From: Trachythela sp. YZ-2020
Taxonomy: Eukaryota; Cnidaria; Anthozoa; Malacalcyonacea; Clavulariidae
Length of the DNA: 64,000 nucleotides
Direction of reading: 5' to 3'
Assembly (NCBI GenBank): GCA_016169945.1
Contig: JADLSH010000388.1
Span: forward strand, 6,832,501-6,896,500
Part shown: piece by piece, positions 57,131 to 64,000 of the stretch
Layout: each line of letters opens with the position of its first letter
How positions within the stretch are numbered: position 1 is the stretch's first letter
The notes under the pieces: generated by a model
Database searches by the model: none
The model's input: only the letters and a program-made list of their open reading frames with translations
What the model was told of the DNA's origin: nothing
Made by a program: the position numbers and the translations under genes

Positions 57131-57429
57131 AACATGATAAAATGACATGAGATTTTTTACGTGTGCATATGATATACCATCCAATGGATTGTTTAATTAA
57201 GTCATCTGGGGCAGTGGCTAGGCTGTGCTTCGTACTGGTCTAGAATGGAGATGTAAGGCGCCTCCTTCCCTCCACTAGCCTGGGTGTAACCTTGGGGCAA
57301 GTGTTAGCACACCTTTTACCTTCTTCAGCCAGGGATAGGCATTGGTCGACTACCTGTTCGTTGTTGGAAGCTTACGTATAGCTATTTTCCTAACCATTTC
57401 ATTCGCATCCACCTCTTACCCACTTGACA

Positions 57430-57770
57430 GCCCAGTTACGTCTTTACCACTAGACTGACTTCTTCCTACCGCATTCATTCTCCACTGTACTATACCCAAA
57501 ACTTCAGGATTACATCCACCACTTCTATACTTGACAGTCCGAGATCTTTTTTGTTGGCAGCTTATCAATACTTATTCTTCCTAGCCGACTATTTCTTCAT
57601 GACCCTCTTTCGCACTATATAGTTAATAATTAACCTCTGGCAAATCCCAAAATTCCTTTCCAGGATTCGATTCACCGCTTCTGTACTTGACAGTCCGAGA
57701 TATTTACCACTAGACTACTCGTTTATTGTTGGCAGCTTATCAATACTTATTCAGTTATTCTTCCTACCCT
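57430..57770 (+). repeat. Imperfect tandem repeat of about 170 bp
   Basis: The words ACTTGACAGTCCGAGAT, TTTACCACTAGACT and GTTGGCAGCTTATCAATACTTATTC each occur twice in the same order. Non-coding. Confidence 0.6.
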
Positions 57771-57779
57771 TTTCATTCT

Positions 57780-59290
57780 CTAGAACATTTTTGAAAAAAC
57801 CCCGCAAATATAATAAAGCACACAATCTCTTTAATCTATCCAACAAAAAATCCTTTACAAAAATACTACAGTCTAAACACTACGTATAAAATTCCTAATG
57901 TCAATGTAATCTCTTTCAAAAATGAAGTCCTATAGTCTATACAGTCTTTTCCTAGGAAACATATTTTAAAAAGCACAAAACCCACTTATAGACAACATAT
58001 ACCAACGAAACTGGATTACATTTTGCTTTTCTATATACATAGTACATGTATTCATAAACATCAATCTCAAAATAGGCCTAGATGTAGCTTCCCTGCTTAA
58101 AGTCATGATGAGCATTTTTTATGTGAAAATTCTGTCGAGCTACAATACAACAAATCCTTTAATGTTTAAATATAGTTGAATATGATATACAGCTGCTTAA
58201 TCTAGCCCAACATTTGAGATCGTAATGTTTGTGACGTTACAAGTCTCTTACGAAACCTTTAAAATGTTAAAAACAAATATCTACAAAACTACAATATCAT
58301 ACCGATAATATAAAGCATCTAAATCTCTCCAGGCTATTTGAGGCTTAGCAAAATGTTCAAAACAACTGTAATGCCTGTTTAAACAAAGACATTAGCTCAT
58401 TAACAAATATTCCGCAGATAAAAAGTTCCGAGAAAGTTCGACCTTTGAAATGCACCATAAATTTCACATTAAATAACATTAAGCCAAACCAGAAATCTAC
58501 CCGAAATCTTACGCTAACTAGTTGCTTGCTCAAAATGTGCAAGGTAAATACTACACACCCAACACAAAGTGTACAAGTCGACACGAGTGTATATTAAGCG
58601 GTCTGTAAGACCTACAAACTAATTACACATTGCATAAACAGTGTAAAAGTGAAGGCTTCATTGAAATAGTCCGCAAAAAGACCCGTTTTTAATCAATGGT
58701 GCTAAAAACCTTCAATCTAAGGTATAGAAAACCTACAAAGTTCAATAAGTCCGTTCCCAAAACGAAACAAAAAATTATTCTGAAAAACAAAACTATCTTG
58801 TTCAACTATCTTTGCAATGCATTTTGAAACAAATAAAGTTCTCATATTAAGTTTAGCTTATTTCAGTGGCGGAAATATTGGGATGGGCGAAGATTGGTTG
58901 TAACATATTTCAACCTGCACAATTCATTGCTTGGCTCCAATTTAGTGGAAATTTGCTTAATAAAAACATATTTAATACAATACAAGATTTGGACACTCGA
59001 TCAAAGCACAATAAAACTCATTATTTATGTTAGTGCAGAGGTTTATGCAAAAATTTGGTCCTCGTCACGTGCGTAAATCAAGCAATAGAAATATTTAAAT
59101 TAACCAATTGTCCAAGTCACGAATGAACAACTAAACAGGGTCGTCGCTTTTGGTTAGTTGCACGAAAATACAATGCACACGCGACGAGAAAGGACCAAAT
59201 TTTCGCACAAACCTAGACAAAAACATAGATAATAAATTGTATTTCGATCGAGTATCAAAACCTTGTACTCTATTAACTGTGATAAAAATA
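57780..59290. other. Intergenic / probable 3' UTR of the p53-family gene
   Basis: AT-rich sequence with no coding signal that I can support on either strand. It lies 3' of the minus-strand p53-family stop codon and may include its 3' UTR. Confidence 0.4.
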
Positions 59291-59294
59291 ATAT

Positions 59295-59390
59295 CACACT
59301 CTCATGGTTGAAGAAACTTTGTTACAACTTGGTTAGTCAGTTCACACTCTCATGGTTGAAGAAACTTTGTTACAACTTGGTTAGTCAGTT
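59295..59390 (+). repeat. 48-bp perfect tandem duplication
   Basis: The 48-bp block beginning CACACTCTCATGG is present twice without a difference. Confidence 0.95.
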
Positions 59391-59541
59391 ACTTTCAGAT
59401 GCATTAAGAAGATATTGAGGAGGTGGTCACACCCCCCCCCCCCCCCGCCACTGGTCTATGTCTTAAGTACTACCAAGCTTCACAAAAATATTTGACACGC
59501 GACACAAAAAGGTTATTTCTATACAGGCTAAACTCAGACTT

Positions 59542-59742
59542 CTAAAGATTTTTCGACATCGTTTCTTGCAGCAAGACAGCTTTTGGTACAGGAGAAGTCT
59601 TTAGAGAGATTGTTCGTTTCATGGTTATCATTTTTGCGCTATACTCCGGAAAGTTTTGTGTTGTAGAGGACTGGGATGAGGCATTCGATGACGTACGACT
59701 GAGCTGCGAGAGTTCTTGAGAGGACTGGGGGCTAACGTCGCA
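59542..59742 (-). CDS. p53-family terminal exon
   Basis: 201 nt including TAG. Starts CDVSPQSSQELSQLSRTSS and ends LLQETMSKNL. Rich in Ser, Thr and Gln. No SAM domain. Acceptor TCTTATAG. The open frame from acceptor to stop and the phase match support it. Confidence 0.8.
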   Translation of the reverse strand, partial: CDVSPQSSQELSQLSRTSSNASSQSSTTQNFPEYSAKMITMKRTISLKTSPVPKAVLLQETMSKNL

Positions 59743-62700
59743 CTATAAGATAATTATTATGGCATATCTTTAGGATATATTTTCTGTACATATAGAATAC
59801 TATTGCCGGGCTCAGCATGGTCTTAACCAGGCTGTCGTCCGTCTGTCTTATGGACGGCCATCTTAGAATTTGGACGGCCACATTGAAAAGACGGCTTTTG
59901 GACGGCCGATTATCGTATTGACGCCTTTCGGACGGCTTATTGTTGTTGTTGTTGTTTATTTCTCATTTACTTAAACAATGATTTACCTGTGAAGAGTCCG
60001 GCTTCTCCTTCTTAATTTCAATAGGTTGTACTTTTGGTTGAATTCTCGTAAATTCTTGTGAAGATTCAATATCATTGTTTGCATACCTAAACAAAAGATA
60101 CACATGTTATGATGTGACATACAGCATCTCTATCAGTCTCTTTTCCATTTAGTCGTCAATATGTAGTAGAGTGTGAATATATTTTCCCAATGTGTAAAGA
60201 GTGATTTACATACAGCACACAAAAGAAAAGATAGATCCAAACTATTTCACATCGATGACCATGAGCCGTTTATTTACTTGTTAGAGTGTAACTCTGGTAC
60301 TTTGACATCATCCATTAAATGTAATCCTTCATTAATCTTTTGCATGATCTCATATCGCTCTCGACCACGGACCTATACAGTAGATCCGACAGAAACAGTA
60401 TTAGACATACTTCGTAAAATGAATCTAATCCCAAAAAATTGCACTCACGACCCTTAGTGAGGTTAGTAAAGTTGAGGCCGTTTTCTGTTATGATCGCTTT
60501 ACCCGCGCTGGGCATGCGCAGTTGGTGTCTTGCCTCCGCTCCTGTCCTCGCGGACACGCGATTGAAGTTGAAATGTTTTCAACTTTCCAGCCGAACTCGC
60601 GCGTTCACGAGAGTCCACAGAAGCAGGAACGCTTCGCCCGCGCGAGCAAAGCGATCGTAATGGAAAACGGCCTTTAGTCGTGGCTGAATCCCCCAACAAA
60701 ACTAACCGCAATTGTAAACACTTGGTCATCATCTGTTGAATCCGCAGCATGTCCATACGTTCTCTTCACCTTCTTGTAAACAAAACCCTCCGTACCTACG
60801 GGATATTCTACACAGAAAAAAAGATACGGGCTTAGATAATGAACTCTTTGCAAACATGGTATCCTACACACAACACAACACAACACAATATTTACCGCCA
60901 TGAAACTATACAAGGAACTTAAAAACAAGCAACTTACGGCGTTTCGTTGGCTGGTTTTCAACAGTTGCAAACTGAAAAGGCTCTGGAGCGCTGGAGGGAT
61001 CTTTCCTTGCGGACATCAAAACGCTTGCCCGGGGGGGATACGCGGTTGTGGGTGATGATCCGGGGGACTGTGCGCTAGGAAGAGGCATGGGGGTGATGAC
61101 ATCTGTAGTTGAAGTAGGTTCATTTCGTTTATCTGTATTTTTCGCGTTCTTTTGATTCGTACTCGATTCTTTCTCAGTACTGTCTCTTCCTGGCGAGGCG
61201 CATATTCGTACTTCCCTCACAGCACGACCATATATATTTCCCCTGTGGTTAGATGGATAAAAACCAAATATATCTCTTTCTGTCTTATTCAACTGGAAAT
61301 TGTCAGGGGCCTTCGCTGGCGCAGTCTTCCGAGTCAGCACCTTTCATCTCGGAGATTCTCGCTGCGGACTCAAGCCACTCATGTGAAGAGAGTTAGCGAA
61401 CCCTCGGCCAAATTCTCCGGGTACTCTGGTTTTCTCAGAAAACTAATGTTGACAGGGTGGGTTAGGTTACATAGAGCCCCATCAGCATATAGCTGCAGTT
61501 TAATATATATCAGTGATTAAATAAGTGACATAAGATACACATTTAGATTTACGGGGCTTCGGTGGCGCAGTCGTCAGAGCAACCGCCTTTCACCTCTGAG
61601 TCTGGAGTTCGATTCTCGTTGAGGACTTTACTCGTCACACTCATGTGAAAAGAGTAAGTCAACGCTCTGCCGAAAGTCGTGGGTTTTCTCTGGGCACTCC
61701 GGTTTCCTCCCACAGGGAAAGTTGACTGGGTGGGTTAGGATAGACAGATTAGGAAAGTAATATAGGTAAGCTAGATACTAAGTACATAATATAGGTAAGC
61801 TAGATACTTGATGTAATCGGTCACTGAAAAGCCCCATTGGGGAGTGAGCTGAATAATGTATGTATGTATAATAATGACTAAAAGGCTATATGTTGAATGG
61901 TTTTTGTGGATAGAAATTTCGAGCGAAAATTATGTACATATTCTCGACCTAACCAAGAGCAGTTTACGAAAAACTCGGTAGGTCAGTAGTCAAAGCGCTG
62001 CACCGTAATCGCAGGGACCCAGGTTCAATTCCTACCAGAGGGCCTATAGTTGTATTTTTCGCAACTGCTCTAGCCTACATACCCGCATTCCAGCCTGAAT
62101 AATAAGTACGTCGGTCGTCTGTTCATTCCACCAACACAAGAGTTAAAACATGTGAATTTGAATAATTCCTTGAAATAACCTCCTCCCACTACAAAATAGA
62201 CGCAAATAAATAATTTAGGAATCCTGTAACAGTTATTCTACGAACTCGAGTCGTATATGAGCTGATAGCCGACGACGCGCGATAGCGCCGAGTCGGCTAT
62301 CAGTCATTTTCGACGAGAGTATAGAATAACTGTTTTATTATATACACAAGCTCTGGATATGAAGAGAACATTTTGGCGTACTTTTTTCAAGTAAAACTTG
62401 AATTTCCTCTTCATTTAATTGTCCAAATCTGCCAGCCATTTTTCTACTTTTCTCTACTAGCAGGATATGAGCTAATATCCTGCTAGTAGAGAACCAATCA
62501 GATTGCAGAATACCTCATATCCAGAGCTTGTGTATATAATAATGCTTGTTAAAGTATCCTTAAACACAAGGCATCAAAATGTGGTTTTATTACAAAATCA
62601 TCATTAGACTCCCTGTTTACAATGTTTGACATACCAACAGGATTAACAGCACTAAGTGGTACGAACAATGAATAACGCTCTGTTTTCGGGCAGCTCTCGT

Positions 62701-63543
62701 AAATTGTGCTCGGATTTTCACATCTCATCACGTGGTCCTGATAGGGGTGGTCTGAAACAAGAAAAACCAACTCTGGTTCACTAAACCTCAGGACTGGTGA
62801 GAGGGTGAGGTAGGAGGCAAAATACCCAGGGTCCAATACTGTCAAGGAGGGGGGAGGGGTGGGCGGCGAAGCTGAATCGTGGCAATGACGTCACATGTAA
62901 GTCAATTTTTGCCGCACTAACTGTACCATGAATGGCAAGAACATCGTAATACTAAGGGATATACTTATATTTTTCCATTTCTAAAGTATTTCACAGAAAG
63001 GCCTGCATCACTGCATGCCACCCGGGGACAGTAAGTGGCTGTAACCTGCCTTGCATCTTACCATCTTTAGACATGTTCTTATGATTAGGACAGCGTGTGA
63101 CGATATCTTTGTAGTGCTCAGGCCTCTTGTACATCAATATTCCGCGAACGCCGCTACCAGGTGGGGGGTTACCTAATAAAATTTAACACTTCGTTTTCAT
63201 CATGTATTAGATGTGGTTAATTCAGTAAGAGTTAACGGGCAGAAGTATTGACACTGTCTTGTTCGTACAAGAAAATTAAACTAAGCTAATGCCAGACGAT
63301 TAAACTACATGAGCGATCAAATGAACAAGACAAAATTATTTATACAACTTACCTTGAATATAAAAAAGTATAGGACAAACACACTGCATCTTAACAAACA
63401 ACTTTTGCCGTTCAGCTGCGTAAACCCAGGGTGTGGCTTTCGTGATAGGTTCATTATTGTTTTCGAAATCTATTTTGAAATTGTAATCCCCAGGATGGCC
63501 TTTGTTGGGCAGGATCGGTGGCAACTCAACAGGTTCGTATAGT
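59542..63543 (-). CDS. p53-family transcription factor (5' partial)
   Basis: Nine exons on the minus strand join in phase: 63353-63543, 63062-63172, 62635-62751, 62083-62188, 60938-61242, 60707-60807, 60278-60372, 59987-60086, 59542-59742. They encode 441 residues plus stop. The order is p53 DNA-binding domain (about residues 10-195), Ser/Pro linker with basic NLS-like clusters, tetramerisation helix and Ser/Thr-rich tail. All zinc ligands are present (CPNH and CFNSC) together with the DNA-contact segments GGMNRRP and EVRICASPGRD. In this family the protein is a tetrameric nuclear transcription factor for DNA-damage and germline surveillance. Exon boundaries match vertebrate TP53 introns around the NRRP and PGRD segments. 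There is no SAM domain, so the isoform is p53-like. The transactivation exon is not identified. Confidence 0.92.
59850..59940 (+). repeat. GGACGGC repeat cluster
   Basis: TGGACGGCC/CGGACGGC words occur four to five times in the last p53-family intron, followed by a TTG run. Confidence 0.7.
59987..60086 (-). CDS. p53-family exon: SUMO-type motif
   Basis: 100 nt, phase 2 in and 0 out. Encodes YANNDIESSQEFTRIQPKV, then IEIKKEKPDSSQ. IKKE fits the psi-K-x-E sumoylation consensus, and acidic or Ser residues follow. Acceptor TGTTTAG, donor GTAAAT. Confidence 0.82.
60278..60372 (-). CDS. p53-family exon: tetramerisation helix
   Basis: 95 nt, phase 0 in and 2 out. Encodes VRGRERYEIMQKINEGLHLM, matching human [20 protein letters not shown]. 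Donor GTAAAT directly precedes an intronic in-frame stop. Confidence 0.92.
60475..60673. mobile_element. MITE-like element, about 200 bp, in p53-family intron
   Basis: Imperfect terminal inverted repeats of about 33 bp: left AGGCCGTTTTCTGTTATGAT, right complement AGGCCGTTTTCCATTACGAT. GC-rich interior, no protein. Confidence 0.7.
60707..60807 (-). CDS. p53-family exon: NLS and start of tetramerisation domain
   Basis: 101 nt, phase 1 in and 0 out. Encodes VYKKVKRTYG, a basic NLS-like cluster, and DDDQVFTIA, the beta strand of the tetramerisation domain (DGEYFTLQ in human p53). Confidence 0.88.
60938..61242 (-). CDS. p53-family exon: PGRD helix and Ser/Pro linker
   Basis: 305 nt, phase 2 in and 1 out. 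Encodes GNIYGRAVREVRICASPGRD, matching human [20 protein letters not shown]: R273, C275, R280 and D281 equivalents are kept, C277 is Ser and R282 is Ser. A long Ser/Thr/Pro-rich linker follows, ending PTKRR. Confidence 0.92.
61305..61510 (+). mobile_element. tRNA-derived SINE, degraded copy
   Basis: GGGGCCTTCGCTGGCGCAGTC at the start resembles an A-box region. The later AATTCTCCGGGTACTCTGGT and CAGGGTGGGTTAGG segments match the copy at 61553, but the B box is damaged. Confidence 0.65.
61553..61860 (+). mobile_element. tRNA-derived SINE
   Basis: A-box-like TGGCGCAGTCGTC and B-box GAGTTCGATTCTC lie at the right spacing. The body GGGTTTTCTCTGGGCACTCC and TTTCCTCCCACAGG precedes a GTATGTATGTAT tail. 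This family of body sequence is widespread in cnidarian genomes. Confidence 0.75.
61956..62070 (+). mobile_element. tRNA-like sequence flanked by inverted repeats
   Basis: CTCGGTAGGTCAGTAGTC (A box) and GGTTCAATTCC (B box) with partly pairing ends fit a tRNA head. The anticodon-loop base 33 is not T, so a working tRNA gene is unlikely. Imperfect 17-bp inverted repeats (AGAGCAGTTTACGAAAAA and TTTTTCGCAACTGCTCT) flank it. Confidence 0.5.
62083..62188 (-). CDS. p53-family exon: zinc ligands 3-4 and NRRP
   Basis: 106 nt, phase 1 in and 2 out. Encodes VGGGYFKELFKFTCFNSCVG, then GMNRRPTYLLFRLECG. The two cysteines correspond to human C238 and C242 and the arginines to R248 and R249. No ATG frame marks it; I found it by searching the intron for the missing zinc segment. 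Acceptor TTTGTAG, donor GTATGT. Confidence 0.9.
62228..62336. mobile_element. MITE-like hairpin element
   Basis: Inverted ends AACAGTTATTCTAC... and ...TAGAATAACTGTT with a strong inner hairpin (GATAGCCGAC against GTCGGCTATC). Non-coding, inside a p53-family intron. Confidence 0.7.
62335..62542. mobile_element. MITE-like element with 28-bp inverted repeats
   Basis: TTATTATATACACAAGCTCT at the left end is inverted at the right end (AGAGCTTGTGTATATAATAA); the arms span 28 bp. An inner 15-bp palindrome sits at 62454-62489 (CTACTAGCAGGATAT). Non-coding. Confidence 0.8.
62635..62751 (-). CDS. p53-family exon: central beta-sandwich
   Basis: 117 nt, phase 1-1. Encodes DHPYQDHVMRCENP, then KTERYSLFVPLSAVNPV. 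It corresponds to the human segment ending HSVVVPYEPPEVG. The tyrosine of VPYE is Leu here. Confidence 0.88.
63062..63172 (-). CDS. p53-family exon: PPPG to zinc ligands 1-2
   Basis: 111 nt, phase 1-1. Encodes NPPPGSGVRGILMYKRPEH, then DIVTRCPNHKN. The Cys and His of RCPNH correspond to human C176 and H179, and the Arg before the Cys to R175. Confidence 0.92.
63353..63543 (-). CDS. p53-family exon: start of DNA-binding domain
   Basis: 191 nt. Encodes LYEPVELPPILPNKGHPGDYNF, then ITKATPWVYAAERQKLFVKM and CVCPILFYIQ. It matches the p53 segment from the loop before GSYGF to TCPVQLWV. The acceptor is GTAACAG, the donor GTAAGT. The residue at the p53 K120 position appears to be Lys (ITK). Confidence 0.9.
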
Positions 63544-63681
63544 CTGTTACTTTCTGTCGATGTACCCTAGTTGGAATGAAAAGGCTTTGTGTTCATACTT
63601 TGGTCGTGATTTTGAAGCGACAGAGTACTGTAAACTCTTGACGTATTCATTTCAGACATGTTTGAAGGGAGGTGTTTATTG

Positions 63682-63755
63682 GAGAGGGGCGGGGGCTTAA
63701 TAGAGAGGGGCGGGGGCTTAATAGAGAGGGGCGGGGGCTTAATAGAGAGGGGGCT
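63682..63755 (+). repeat. G-rich 21-bp minisatellite
   Basis: GAGAGGGGCGGGGGCTTAATA is repeated three times plus a partial copy. Runs of four and five G give quadruplex-forming potential. Confidence 0.9.
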
Positions 63756-63768
63756 TGTTGATTTAGCA

Positions 63769-63876
63769 GAGCAGAAACTGAATATGCTTGTTTCTTTCTT
63801 GTAATAGCAGAAACTGAATATGCTTGTTTCTTTCTTGTAATAGCAGAAACTGAATATGCTTGTTTCTTTCTTGTAA
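63769..63876 (+). repeat. 36-bp tandem repeat x3
   Basis: A 36-bp unit beginning TAGCAGAAACTGAATATGCT is present three times (the first copy starts AGAGCAG). More G-rich sequence follows to the window end. No exon is recognised in 63544-64000. Confidence 0.9.
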
Positions 63877-64000
63877 CGGGGGAGGGGGAGCTTAATACAA
63901 GGGTGGAGGGAGTTATTATGGAGTGGGTGCTTAGAGGAGGGAGTTAGAGGAGGTGCTTGAGAGGGTGCTTAGTAGAGGGTTAAGGGGGGGGGCTTACTTG

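Noticed and set aside
60439..60660. Plus-strand frame of 73 codons
   Set aside because: It lies inside the MITE-like element and has no conserved features.
62549..62845. 98-codon minus-strand frame taken as one protein
   Set aside because: Only 62635-62751 is an exon; the rest is intron on both sides, as the p53 alignment and splice sites show.
63309..63700. Plus-strand frames of 60-77 codons
   Set aside because: They are antisense to the p53-family exon or overlap repeats, with no domain evidence.

Overview
The window is nuclear DNA of a metazoan, most likely a cnidarian. Coding exons are short, flanked by GT/AG sites and joined in consistent phases. The domains (vWA, follistatin/Kazal, GON, pentraxin, laminin G, EGF, p53) are animal ones, and introns and spacers carry tRNA-derived SINEs and small inverted-repeat elements of a kind common in cnidarian genomes. 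The species cannot be fixed from the sequence, and the cnidarian call is an inference.

Two genes are present, tail to tail. Gene 1 (+ strand, position 1 to about 55445, 5' end outside the window) appears to encode one enormous extracellular mosaic protein, about 11,600 codons in the window. From N to C terminus it holds: five vWA pairs (1-9067) separated by 24-residue cysteine mini-modules; eight tandem units of four vWA domains each, with a 21-residue mini-module in the middle and a follistatin/Kazal (FK) module at the end (10221-37108); one more vWA (37246-37794); a GON domain (37898-38527); a canonical vWA (38627-39433); twelve FK modules (39685-45112); a pentraxin domain (45228-46329); seven FK modules (46755-50055); three laminin G + EGF blocks (50788-54772); and a final canonical vWA ending at a TAA (54880-55445). 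I count 45 vWA domains, 28 FK modules and 12 mini-modules. Almost every module is one exon with phase-1 introns on both sides, which explains how modules could be duplicated without breaking the frame. Units 3-8 are very similar, and units 7 and 8 form an almost perfect 3480-bp tandem duplication. One EGF exon (53070-53322) is disrupted and has an in-frame stop.

Gene 2 (- strand, 63543 down to 59542) is a p53-family transcription factor that I assembled from nine short exons. It has the whole DNA-binding domain with all four zinc ligands, a Ser/Pro linker with basic NLS-like clusters, a tetramerisation helix and a Ser-rich tail with a SUMO-type motif. It has no SAM domain. Its N-terminal exon(s) are not seen. 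Its introns hold two SINEs, a tRNA-like element and three MITE-like hairpins.

The 4.1 kb between the genes (55446-59541) has no coding signal that I can support. It contains a 695-bp foldback element, several tandem repeats and probably both 3' UTRs. Simple-sequence arrays (TGTGC, CTAC, GAT/CAT, GGAA) fill several introns of gene 1.
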